From: Dolomedes plantarius
Lineage: Eukaryota > Arthropoda > Arachnida > Araneae > Dolomedidae
NCBI GenBank assembly: GCA_907164885.2
Contig: OU015490.1
Span: forward strand, 96,636,104-96,700,103
Length of the DNA stretch: 64,000 bases
Direction: 5' to 3'
Under the pieces are notes generated by a model. The model had not been told where the DNA came from. It made no database searches and was given only the letters and a program-made list of their open reading frames with translations. Position numbers and translations under genes: made by a program. Within the stretch, counting starts at the first letter, position 1, and every line of letters starts with the position of its first letter. Below are positions 44,830-55,101 of the stretch, in pieces.

Positions 44830-45674
44830 TGAAATATGCATCATGCACAATTTGGACATAAAGTGTTTGAATGTTGCTTACACACAACAACTGAACATTT
44901 TCTGCACTTATCACTATATTTTCGGTCCGCTAAACGTTCACAATAAAAACATCTACCTTTTTTTTCCCTGTCATGCTTATGCCTGCTTCAAGTGTCTTTG
45001 GAACAGGTACCCGCTTCTGTAGTTGCTTTTCAACTAAAGACTTGCCTTATTTTTAAAGAAACATTCTTCTTTTATAATTTGTTTTTTCTTCCCACTTTGG
45101 GTTAAGGTGTAACCAAATAATAAAGCGATTCAATGCACTTATATCTAACATATTGTAAAAGATGATTATTGGCCATCTTCTCGTCATTCGCTTTGTTGTA
45201 TATGTTCGCACTAGCTGATCCATCGCATCAATTCATTATTTTGTGTTATTATAATCTTGAATCATAGCTGATTTCGCTGCCTGTGCATTCTCAATTTCGG
45301 GAGAAAAATGCAATGGGCTCAAGAGAGTTACAACTTTTCCTTTCTTTGGACAATAGGATACAATTGCCGGTGACTTTTGAAATCCAAATATTGTAGATTT
45401 GTACTGTCTTCCTTTGCATGGGACGAACTCCTGGGGTAATTCGGATCCATTTTTTCTTATCGTACCCCAAAGTGTAAAATTTTTATTCTCTAGCTCTTTT
45501 CGTAGTTTTTAGCTGATGAAAAAGTTGTCTGCTGTGATATTTCTTCCATTTTTCTCCATTCCTTTCACCATATCCAGAACTACTCTCTTTTTTTTATTAA
45601 CTTCTCTAGGCATATTTTGTCCTTTTCCTGTGTATACCTGAATATTGCATACATAAGAAGTTTTACTGTCAAAA
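44830..45674 (-). pseudogene. piggyBac transposase, C-terminal half
   Basis: Minus strand from 45674: DSKTSYVCNIQVYTGKG, then REVNKKKRVVLDMV, NITADNFF (catalytic-core region), KGRQYKSTIFGFQKSP, VTLLSPLHF, DAMDQLVRTYTTKRMTRRWP, and the zinc-binding tail ending in CCVCKQHSNTLCPNC. These are the second half of the RNase H-like core and the cysteine-rich end of piggyBac transposases. Stops and frameshifts occur. The N-terminal half is missing because a Jockey fragment abuts it at about 45674. Different in sequence from the derivative at 4.7-5.9 kb. Confidence 0.85.
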
Positions 45675-46078
45675 GCATTGCTTCGAGTCACGGAATTCAT
45701 CCATGATGGTTTTCAGAATCGGATGCATTCTCGAATAAAATTACTCGATCTGGAGAAGGCTTTTGACCGAGTCTGGCACAGTGCTCTCATTTACAAGCTT
45801 ATTAAGCTTAAAATGCCAGCCTCAGTTATGCACTTAATACACTTCTACCTTCTCGACAGATCTTGTAAAGTCCGCCATGCACTATCATATTCTAGTCTGC
45901 TTGAAATCAGTGCAGGAATCCCTCAGGGCTCTAAGTAAACATCTATCCTTTTTAATATTTTTATTAATGACATTCCTCACTCTCCATTCACTACACTAGC
46001 CATGTTTGCGGATGACACGGTAATACTAGCTAAGCATCAAAATGTTAAATACATGCACAAGTTCCTACAGATAATAAT
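45675..46078 (+). pseudogene. Jockey-type reverse transcriptase fragment
   Basis: Plus strand reads LRVTEFIHDGFQNRMH, LLDLEKAFDRVWHSALIYKL (a palm motif), SAGIPQGSK, a stop, ILFNIFINDIP and MFADDTVILA (catalytic FADD). About 135 codons of the RT palm only. One stop (near 45936) and both ends lost. Joined head-on to the piggyBac fragment. Confidence 0.85.
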
Positions 46079-46084
46079 CTTAAA

Positions 46085-46625
46085 ATTGATAATTCAATAT
46101 TTGACATTGCAAATCTACGTCCAATTCGTTGTAATGTGGCACATAAGTTGAATTCCCAGTTCTCAGGCATTGGTCCAGTTAAGTGTCATTGAGGCTTGAT
46201 CGGTACTTTGATTTTAAATATTTCATATTAGAAAACAAAGATTCACAAGCAGAAATACTTGGTAATAAATTCTTCCAATAAGGAATCAAAATGCTTGACA
46301 AACTAATAGGTAGTAGCATTTCCATCACAATAATTTTCTAATTTTGAATTTGGGATAAATTATCTTTCTCAATTTGCGATTTCCAGAGCGACAATTTATC
46401 CTTTAATGTATTTATCCCACTTATAGAAGCAAGGGGAGAACAACGCTGTCGAGAGATCAGGCTGCTCAGTTTCTATTTTTTACAGTTTTTCGATTTTTAT
46501 TTTTTTATTACTAAAATTATTCATTACAAGTACGAGCGTTTGTTGTTCTAATACCTAAAAATTTTCGTAATTTGAACGGCGGGCACCTTAAAATTTTTTC
46601 TCGGGCACCGCGTTGCCGACACCTG
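46085..46625 (-). pseudogene. hAT transposase C terminus with 5' terminal repeat
   Basis: Minus strand. From 46625 the sequence CAGGTGTCGGCAACGCGGTG is a hAT-like terminal repeat. The coding remnant further left reads ESLFSNMKYLKSKYRSSL, then LDQCLRTGN, resembling the FSxMKxxKSKYRSxLTDxHL end of GTF2IRD2-like hAT transposases. Between the two, most of the gene is missing. Stops present. The opposite terminal repeat was not found. Confidence 0.7.
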
Positions 46626-47449
46626 ATTCAAGCTATCAACGTGTCATATAACCATAGTGGCCCTTACCACGCGGGAGCGAACTGGATAATAATAAGTGAC
46701 CTTGTGTCCAGTGGACATGAGTAAAACGTTTCGACATGTATAAAACGGTAACAAAAATTGTGGGATGGGTTTTAAGAAATTGCTAATTGCTGTGGGTGGT
46801 TGCACTAAGAAAGGCAACTGAGTGCTATAACCTCCGCCACGCCCTTGAATCACACCCGTAGTCCCTATCACATTCCTGCTATTCATGAGATACTTATCCG
46901 AAGAAAAGACATGCATATAAACATCGCACTTCGTGCAACAATAGAAAAATTCTTTCCTTTTTCTAGAAATTCTGCAAGTAGTTCTCGTAACATGAATACT
47001 ACTTTTTCATTAAATTCACAATTTATGTAAAAACAAGTGACTTCTTTCCTAGATTATGATTAAAAAAAACTTCTATATAGATCACTGTCAAAAAAAAAAT
47101 TTTTTTTCCAAATTTGGAGATGATTGAATAATAGAGAGATTAATTTCATGTTACACTGAAAAGGAAATTTTTTTCACATGATAACATGTTAAAATATTTC
47201 TTCAAGACATTTATGTTCCTCTTACACTTGTTATTTTCTCTCTATCCATTTAACAGTGTAATTGATCGAGCAGAAACATCTTTAATACTGACATTTACTA
47301 AGAGTTAACTAAAAATGTTTAAAAAATAATGTACTTTGGAATTATACTGATAAAGAAATATTTGCACACCCGTATATTTTTAAAGATAATAACTTATTCA
47401 AAAGAGTTAAAAAAATAAAAAATGCCATGGCTGTTAAATGTAATATACT
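46626..47449. other. no recognisable feature
   Basis: AT-rich spacer between the hAT scrap and duplication A arm 2. Confidence 0.45.
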
Positions 47450-48405
47450 AAACTTTATATTTGTATCTGTTTCAAAATAAATGTTGTAAGCTGGGTTCAC
47501 ACGGAGTCATTAACCGGACAAGAGCACTACTTTTTTGAGCATGCGCTGCGACTTGCTTATTAAACACAGGGATTTACGACGTTTTCCACTTCACACGGAA
47601 GAAGTGCCCTCGTTGGATGTTAGTTTCTCGCCCTTTGTTCAATCATGGCAGAACGGAAAGCTACGAAAGTTGCTTGCGATCTATTAATACACGAGTTAAA
47701 AAATCATTTCAAAAACTCACACAAGAAAAAAAGAGTAGTGTATGGATTCGTGATTTTGTAAAGAGGCGGAATATGCACGGTGCAACCAATGGTATTTGCA
47801 GGAAATTATCCTTGGAAGATCAAAACAGCTACAGAATTTTTTTTAGGATGGAACCAAATCTGTTTTGGTTTTTACTCTATAAAGTGAAAGCAATAATTCA
47901 GAAAAAAAACACCAATATGAGAAACCAATTCCTGCAGAACCAAAACTTCAGGCTACTTAAGATTTTTAGCTACCGGTGATTCATTTACCAATCTGCAATA
48001 TTTATTCAGGAGACCCCAGAATACTATTACCACATTCATTCCGAAGGTTTTGGATGCGATTTACAACGCTTTATTGGATTACATAAAGTAAGTATAGTGC
48101 AAAACTATGCATGTAAGCAGAAAATGTAATTGTGTTTGCTGTTCATTTTTTATGATTTTTTATTTAACTGATTGCTTCTTTTTTTTCTAGGTATCAAATT
48201 CTGCAGAAGAATGGAAAGAAACCGTACGACCGTTTAATAAAAAATGGAATTTCCCAGGATGCAGCGGAGCTATTGACGGCAAACTTGTGGCTATTCGTGC
48301 TCCATTATTTACAGGCTGTGATTACTACAATTACAAAAGTTTGTTTTGTTTCATACTCTTGGGTGTATCTGATGCAAATATTGATGTTGGAGCCCAAGGT
48401 AGATA

Positions 48406-49704
48406 CAGAGGCTGTTCCCAGATTTTTTAGACGATGTATATTGTATTCACAAAATTAAATTACATAAAATTCTTGTGTTTTAAATGTTCTATTTGATATC
48501 CCTTATTATGAACTATCTTTGGCACCGCAATTTCCAGGATAATAATGCTTTTAAAGTGTCAGAAGAGGTATTCTATCCCATTCCTCCTCAACAGCTTTCC
48601 AGAGTCCTGTAAGGGTTTGCGGACGACGTTTGGATAATGCAGATTTTAAAAGTCCGAAAGCACAAAAATCCATAGGTGATACATCGGGAGATTTAGTAGG
48701 GATATCAGTGAAGGGTATGGCCGTGATACCAGTTTTTTGTTCCATTTCTTTTAGGAAATTTACAGTGGATTTTGATGTGTGACTGCTAGCTTTGTCCTGA
48801 TGGAGTCTCACAGATTGATGGCACTGTGGGTAAAGCGATGGTATTTCATTCAGAAAAATTGGCGATAAAATATGTTCCTGATATTATTTGGAGTTAATCT
48901 TGACATTTTTTTCCACTCTCTTTATTTTTAACTTGCCATTATAAGAAAAACCAGCAACAATCATGAATCCCTTAGAAAAACTTCGTTTCGATTCTTTGAA
49001 CCATGTACTTAAATTTTTTCTCCCCTTTTATGATAATAAATGGCTCTTTTTTTGTTGCTATCATTTCAATACACCCATGATTCATCTATTGTGACAATTG
49101 TTTTCCATTTTTCTTTGGATAAGTGTTTCTCATATAGAATTCTACAGCGTGTCCTGCGTTCAGTGATATGATTTGGGAGAAGACGATGCACATCGCGTTT
49201 TTTCGCTTTCTTAAGATTTAAATCAACGTTTATCCTTTTGTTTACAGTGGAATCCGAGGATTTTAATGATTTTGCAACTGTCTTTTGACTAGGGGGATTT
49301 TCTTTTAACCTTAAACAACGTACCTTTGCAATAGTCGAAGATGTCCGTTTTTTCCTTAGATGCTTGTTTGGAATATTTGTCCCACTTGAGGCTCCAATTT
49401 GACGTTTTTTTCCTTTCTTGTTGACGATATTACCTATCGACGCTTTAGATATCACAAAACCACGTCTCTCACACCGTTTGTGGATAACGGAGTATACATA
49501 TTTCTCTTCGTAAAAAGCATAAATGTAGCCTTCGAACCACTGCTTTGTTAAAAACGCCATTTTGAATAAAAACAAAATTTTCACGCCGCAGACGATAATT
49601 TTGACTTTTAAAAACGTAGTTCAATTGCAATTATTTCTTTTGCAGCAAACGATTTTTTATTACCGCTTACCAAAATCATCTAAAAAAGGTGCGAACACCC
49701 TCTG
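48406..49704 (-). mobile_element. mariner-like transposon with DD41D spacing
   Basis: 1299 bp. Left end CAGAGGCTGTTCCCAGATTT, reverse complement of right CAGAGGGTGTTCGCACCTTT, flanked by TA (48404-48405 and 49705-49706). Copy 1 of the Harbinger lacks it, which gives the empty site. Terminal repeats are about 30 bp. Confidence 0.92.
48551..49584 (-). pseudogene. DD41D mariner-like transposase, broken
   Basis: Minus strand. The N-terminal half is open for 172 codons from ATG 49584 (MKILFLFKMAFLTKQWFEGY), with a basic helix-turn-helix region and LKENPPSQKTVAKSLKSS, ending at TIDESWVY (first Asp) and a stop at 49066. After this stop and a frameshift it resumes as RLHQDKASSHTS (second Asp) and SPDVSPMDF (third Asp). 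Between the second and third Asp I count 41 residues, the DD41D spacing reported for rosa-type mariner relatives. It ends near 48551. One stop and one or two frameshifts only, so it is fairly recent. Confidence 0.85.
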
Positions 49705-50817
49705 TATTCTAATGGCGATGTTTTTGATTAGAGCTTCTTGAAGCAAAAAATTGAAAACAGTGAACTCAATATTTCTAATAACTTCGTGTTTCTTTGAACT
49801 GAAGCTTTCCCTTTGAGGTCGTATTTGAGGAGAACCTACCCGAGAAAGGAATTAAATACTCAATGTAAAATATTCAACTACAGACTGTCAAGGACTAACG
49901 GGGTTGTAGAAAAAGAATTTGGATTTTTTCGAATATTTGAATATTTCGAATATTTGAGAGGCCTATAGCAACATCTGTACCGACTGCCATAAGAATATTG
50001 AAAGCAAATTACGCCTTACACAACTGGCTACAATCCAGATCCGACACAGTTTATTTTTCTAATGGAATTATTGAAGACGTGGAAAGCTCCACTTTTACAC
50101 CTGGTTCGTGGAAAGTAGAACCAGAAAGCAGAGGCCTCATTAGATTTAAGCCATATCCGCTGGATGCCCCGATCGGAACGCAAGAGATATAAGAAAGTAT
50201 TATTGTGAATATTTCAATGAAATTGGAGCAGTGACATGGCAAAATGAGATTACAAAATCTGTATGTAATCTGAATTTAAATAAATGTAAAAAATGTTGAA
50301 TGTAGTTAAAGTAGCAACACTGTATTGTAATGTTGAATTTAAAAATGATATTGAAATATTCCTTGTTACAATTTTTTTAATAAATATTATTTAGTAAAAA
50401 TTGATAAATTTATTTATTTTTTACTTTAAATAACATCAAATTAACACTAAAATAGAATTTGCATAATTATTTACATCGATTCAGATTAAGGAGAACAAAT
50501 AGATGACATTAAAGAATCCAAGCCGTCATCTTTCTGGATTATGTTCAGCGGTACTGAGTTTATTTCCTGGCGTTGTAGGACTTCCGTGGTGGTTCGCTGC
50601 AGTTCACATAATTGTGGGGAATAGCTCTCAGGCTGAGGTGGTTCATTATTGTAATGACACGAAAATTGGTAGGCAGATGGACTAGAGGGGCAAGCCTAAA
50701 CGTCCCCCTATGGAAAATATATTTTTTTTCATATGATATCCTATCTCTGGAAACAAGGGTTTGGATTTTCATTTGGAGGTCTAGAGATCTCCAAGTCTCC
50801 ATCTTTAAGTTGTTCGT

Positions 50818-51447
50818 CTAAACTTCGAATCTAAAGTCTGCCTGTGTTGAAAATTTTGGATGTATGGAATCCAACTTTTCGATTGCTTCTGTAATGTGCG
50901 AAGGCGGAGTACATCTTTCTTGAAGGCGCCTTTTTTTCGATGAATTGGCCTGCCGAAAAGTAGGAACTTTAAACATTTCACCTGCCCCCCCCCCCCTTTC
51001 ATTCAACGAGCTACCGGCTGGAGGGTCATCAATATCAGAATTTGTTTCATCTCTTCGCTTTGATGTTGTGACACTTTGAACTTTTGAATCCAGATTTGAT
51101 TCTGTTACATTTCTTTCCGGGTTCATTTATAAAAACGAATGCACTATTGAAAACCATGGAAACCCAGGTTTATGTAACTCATCAGCAGAGGCTCCGGATT
51201 TCTTCGAGTTGCAATTATTGTTATTTCCTTGATTGTTTTTGAGTGTGTGTGTGTGTGTGGGTGAGTGTGGAACTTCACGGATTTCAAAACAATCAATGTT
51301 CATTTCACTAAATATTTCTTGCAATGCCTCGTTCCTTGCATCTCGGTTCTTCTACGCTTCGGAATTAATTTTCCACAAACAATCCTTTTCGGGATACAAC
51401 TCGACAAATTTCATCACATGAGAGTTAGTCCTTTTGTACGCCGACAT
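50818..51447 (-). pseudogene. Harbinger MADF-like accessory protein, copy 2
   Basis: Minus strand from MSAYKRTNSHVMKFVELYPE (51447), continuing as LWKINSEA, stop, DARNEALQEIFSEMN and FEIREVPHSP, a (CA)-coded PTHTHT stretch, then a second open block MNPERNVTESNLDSKVQ, DIDDPPAGSS and AIEKLDSIHPKFS to 50818. Same domain plan as the copy at 13529-14172. A poly-C run near 50987 adds a frameshift risk. Not functional. Confidence 0.7.
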
Positions 51448-52551
51448 GTTGCCACTTTTTCGGTAGGAATACGACTAAATCTGTCGTGCTCACTCCAACC
51501 AACCGGAGATTCTACGACCTGGCTATGTAAGGTCGAGCACGAATCCCACTCCCACTACCGATGGTTCACAGCTGGTAGTGAGCACGACAGGCTGGCCGAC
51601 GTGGTAGTGCTCTAGCCCATTTCACGACTCCGTGTGAACTCGACTTTAGTAAGTATTGGCTGTTTCAATGATCCTGTATAAGTGTATCAATACATATGAT
51701 GTTCTTTTTCCAATCAGTCTCTGTTGTATCTTGTATGTGTTTCACCTGCTGTAAATAAATATCTATTTTCCCGGTCCATTCAACTCTTTAACTTAACGCA
51801 GTATTCTCTCTTATTCGAACAGAAAGTTGCCTCAATTAGATGTTACTGTTCTTTTTTTTTAAATGAACAGTTTTTTAGGTTGAACAAACCAGTGCCATGA
51901 ACATTTACATGTATTGTATGCAGAAATTAAGCGTAATAAAATATTGGAAGGGAAACAAAATTGAATTAGCAAAACTCATGAAATATGAAAACCTTATGGG
52001 ATTTCAAAATTACCTTATTTTGAATTTGTATAGATTTAAAAGATTTTATTATAGTAGTAAAACTATTTTTAACTAATTTTTGACACCATAATTGCTACAA
52101 AGAAAAGTGCCTTTTCTTAATTTTCTTACTTAATTATTTAAATTAAGTAAGAAAAGTAAATTGTCTCTCGCAATGTATTTTTTGTTTTGTTTTCTATTCT
52201 GTGCCTTTTAAGGAGTAAATAAGCTAACAAACTGCTTAAAATGTCCAATTTAGTTGTAGTGCTATACATTCCGAAGCACTAGGTTTTAAAAATTAACCCT
52301 AATAGCTTTAAATCAACAAATTTATTTGTGTTTGGTATAAATTTAAAAGGAAATATTTAAATTAAAGACGTTTACTTAAGTGTCACTAAATTACCCGTCT
52401 AAAATTGTCAATTACCAAGCAATTTCGGGAAGACTTAACAAAACATTAGTTTGCTTTTAAATTAGGTAGAAGATATATTCGCATTCTCACACAAGAATTT
52501 AAAACTTTCTTGATGACGTAAAATAAATGATATGTAATGTATTTTAAGCTA

Positions 52552-54075
52552 CACTGGTGAAATAAATTAAGAGAATTTGCATATTTTATCGAATTTCATG
52601 AAAACAACTGATCTGAATGTAAAACCACTGCTTCTAGACAAGAATGCAAATCTTGTACGTCAAATACGTAAGCGTACACGTGTGTGTAGACGGAGACAGT
52701 AGAGAAACAGGCTTTATAAGCGCGCGTAAGTTAAGACGCATTTCTTTCGCTAGCACACCTCGGCGAAATTCTTGGTGTTATTTTGCAGCAATCGATTAGT
52801 TTCAAATTGTTACAGTAAAAATGAGTAACCACCAACGTTTAGATGATGGAATGAAGTGGCGAATTGTGGGGAGTCTAGAAGCAGGCCAATCTCAAGTCCA
52901 ATTTTGTAGAGAGTTCAATTTAACGCCCAGCGTTGTGTGTAACTTATGGAAACAGTTCCAGGATACCGGATCCATCGAGAGAAAGCCTGGGCAAGGTCGT
53001 CCCAGAGCCACGACGGCCAGAGAAGATCGCCATTTGTCGATTATAGCGAGGCGTAACAGGAGTGCTACAGCTTCTCAGCTCTCTCGTGACTTGTATGCAG
53101 CCACAGGAACACGTGTATTAAGGGTGACTGTTTCCAAAAGACTTCATGAGAGAGGGTTGTTTTCAAGAAGACCTGCTGTTTGCGTCCCGCTCACTTCTAC
53201 GAACAGGAGAATCCGTTTATCATGGTGCAGAGAGTATAGAGATTGGAGTATGGATCAATGGGCGACCGTTCTCTTCACTGATGAGTCCCGGTTCAGCCTA
53301 AACAACGATTCGCCGTAGGTTCATATGGAGAGAACCAGGGACCCGCTACCTACCCTCCAATGTCCGCGAAATCGACCATTATGGCGGATGTGGTTTAATG
53401 GTCTGGGCAGGCATTATGTTGAATTGCCGCACACCTCTCCATGTTTTTGAAAGTGACACTGTGACTGGTGTGAGGTATAGGGATGAGGTCTTGGAGCCCT
53501 ATGTTCACCTTTTCAGGGATGCAGTTGGCCCTGAATTCATTTTAATGGACGATAACGCGAGGCCACATAGAGCTGTTCTGGTCGACGAATGCCTAGAGAG
53601 TGAGGATATTCGCCGGATGGATTGGCCAGCCAGATCTCCAGACCTTAACCCTATAGAGCATGTCTGGGACGCTCTAGGGAGGGCAATTGCAACTTGCAAC
53701 CCCCCCTCCGAGAACCATCCAGGGAATGAAAACTGCGTTGCTGAACGAGTGGGACCAATTGCCACAGGAAATGATAAACTGCCTTATTTCAAGTATGAAA
53801 TCACACTGTGAGACCTGTATATCTGAAAGAGGGGACCATACCCCCTTTTTACCCATCTATTAACCCATTTTTTTGTTTATTCTGCAACCGCTGTTTCATA
53901 CCTTCCGACTCCAACGAGTGTTACGCACGATCATGCGTGTGTATTACAATTATTGAATGTTTATTTGTTTTGTATTGTATCATGTATGTACATATCAAAT
54001 TTCATTAAAATCGGTACAGTAGTTACAGAGATAATCGACCAAGTCTGCAAATTCTCTTAATTTCTTACACCAGTG
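52552..54075 (+). mobile_element. Tc1-like transposon (DD34E), nested in duplication A
   Basis: 1524 bp. Ends: left CACTGGTGAAATAAATTAAG, reverse complement of right CACTGGTGTAAGAAATTAAG. Flanked by TA (52550-52551, 54076-54077); arm 1 shows the empty site near 12430. Confidence 0.92.
52821..53818 (+). pseudogene. Tc1-like transposase, frameshifted
   Basis: From ATG 52821 (MSNHQRLDDGMKWRIVGSLE): helix-turn-helix (SQVQFCREFNLTPSVVCNLW), basic linker (KPGQGRPRAT), second helix region (VTVSKRLHERGL), then FTDESRFSLNN (first Asp). A frameshift follows near 53318. It resumes LMVWAGIML, FILMDDNARPH (second Asp) and SPDLNPIEHVWD (Glu), with 34 residues between Asp and Glu. A second frameshift near a C-run at 53702 spoils the last 40 residues. 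All three catalytic residues are present across frames. Family length is about 340 residues. Confidence 0.88.
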
Positions 54076-54364
54076 TATGTAAATCTTCCTTGTAATATGT
54101 TGTATGCAGATTTTAGTACAACATGCATTGTTAAAATATCTTTAATTTTTTTCAGTTGTGGGTGCGTTTATCTTTTCTCCATTAAGCTATTTTTTTACAA
54201 TTTACTTATTAATTTTATTTATTTTTTCTTTTTCATTTCTTTGCATTTGTTTCCTTTACTAAATGGGGTGTAAATTTAATAAAGTCACCATGGTATTGCA
54301 GAATACTTTAAGGGAAATTAACATTTAAAAACACTGACTAATAAACTTTACAGGACTTGCTTGT

Positions 54365-54391
54365 GTATATATATATATATATATATATATA
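54365..54391. repeat. (TA)n tract
   Basis: Short TA run between duplication A arm 2 and the Tc1 at 54392. Confidence 0.9.
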
Positions 54392-55101
54392 CACTGAAGT
54401 GCCACTGAATTAGGGATAGCAAAGCCTATGCAAATTGTGTAGCGCTGCGCATCATGTATGCGCAAGTGAGGGTGCTGTGGTAACTGCATATATAGCGCGT
54501 ACTGTGGTTGTTCTGAATTAGTTGTTGGAATTGCCAGTATGGGTACACTGCCTGATTTAGACGCCTTCGATCGCGGACAAATCGTAGGTGCGCGACGCAT
54601 GGGCCATTCAATTTCTGAAATTGTCATACAGCTAGGATTTTCAGGGTCGACAGTGTCAAGAGTATACCAAGAATACATGGATGGGGGAAAAAATCTAGCG
54701 ACCGGGCAAACTGCATAGGACAATTAGCCTTGACAGTGAGTGGTGAGAGACGGCTCAGGCGTATTGTACTTAGCCAGCGAAGCCAAACATTAGCTCAAAT
54801 TACCACCCAGTTTAATGACGGTGCCAGTCGTACAGACAGTAAACGGACTGTGCAACGCTCGATTCACCGTATGGGTTTCGGGAGCCGTCGACCTACGAGA
54901 GTACCATTGCTCTATACTTGCCATCGGGCTGCATGTCTTGCCTGGGCAAGAGAGCACAGAGACTGGAGTGTATAGGACTGGAAACGAGTAGCATGGAGTG
55001 ATGAGTCTCGATTCCGACTACTTAACGCCGACGGGAGGCTGAGAATATGGCGTCAGGCTAGTGAAGCCATGGATCCTGCATGCCTGGCTGGAACTGTACA
55101 A

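Larger units (their letters stand above)
47646..50189 (+). pseudogene. PIF/Harbinger DDE transposase, split by a mariner-like element
   Basis: Starts MAERKATKVA near 47646, then a decayed N-terminal exon (FFRMEPNLFWFLLYKVKAII). An intron at about 48088-48190 has a GTAAGTAT donor and a TTTTTTCTAG acceptor. The second exon reads VSNSAEEWKETVRPFNKKW, then GAIDGKLVAI, keeping the catalytic Asp that copy 1 has lost, and YNYKSLFCFILLGVSDA. The insertion at 48406-49704 follows. The gene resumes with EAFPLRSYLRRTYPRKE, NYRLSR, and VESSTFTPGSWKVEPES to a stop at about 50190. Stops and frameshifts leave no function. Confidence 0.85.
47489..51645. mobile_element. PIF/Harbinger transposon, copy 2
   Basis: Ends: left CTGGGTTCACACGGAGTC, right inverted GACTCCGTGTGAACTCGAC. 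Transposase is on the plus strand at left and the MADF-type gene on the minus strand at right. A DD41D mariner-like element is nested at 48406-49704. Confidence 0.85.
47450..54364. repeat. inverted duplication A, arm 2 (partner 12122-17012)
   Basis: Reverse-complement match to arm 1 interrupted by the elements at 48406-49704 and 52552-54075. The far part (54076-54364) matches 12122-12410, ending at a (TA)n tract as arm 1 does. Confidence 0.75.
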
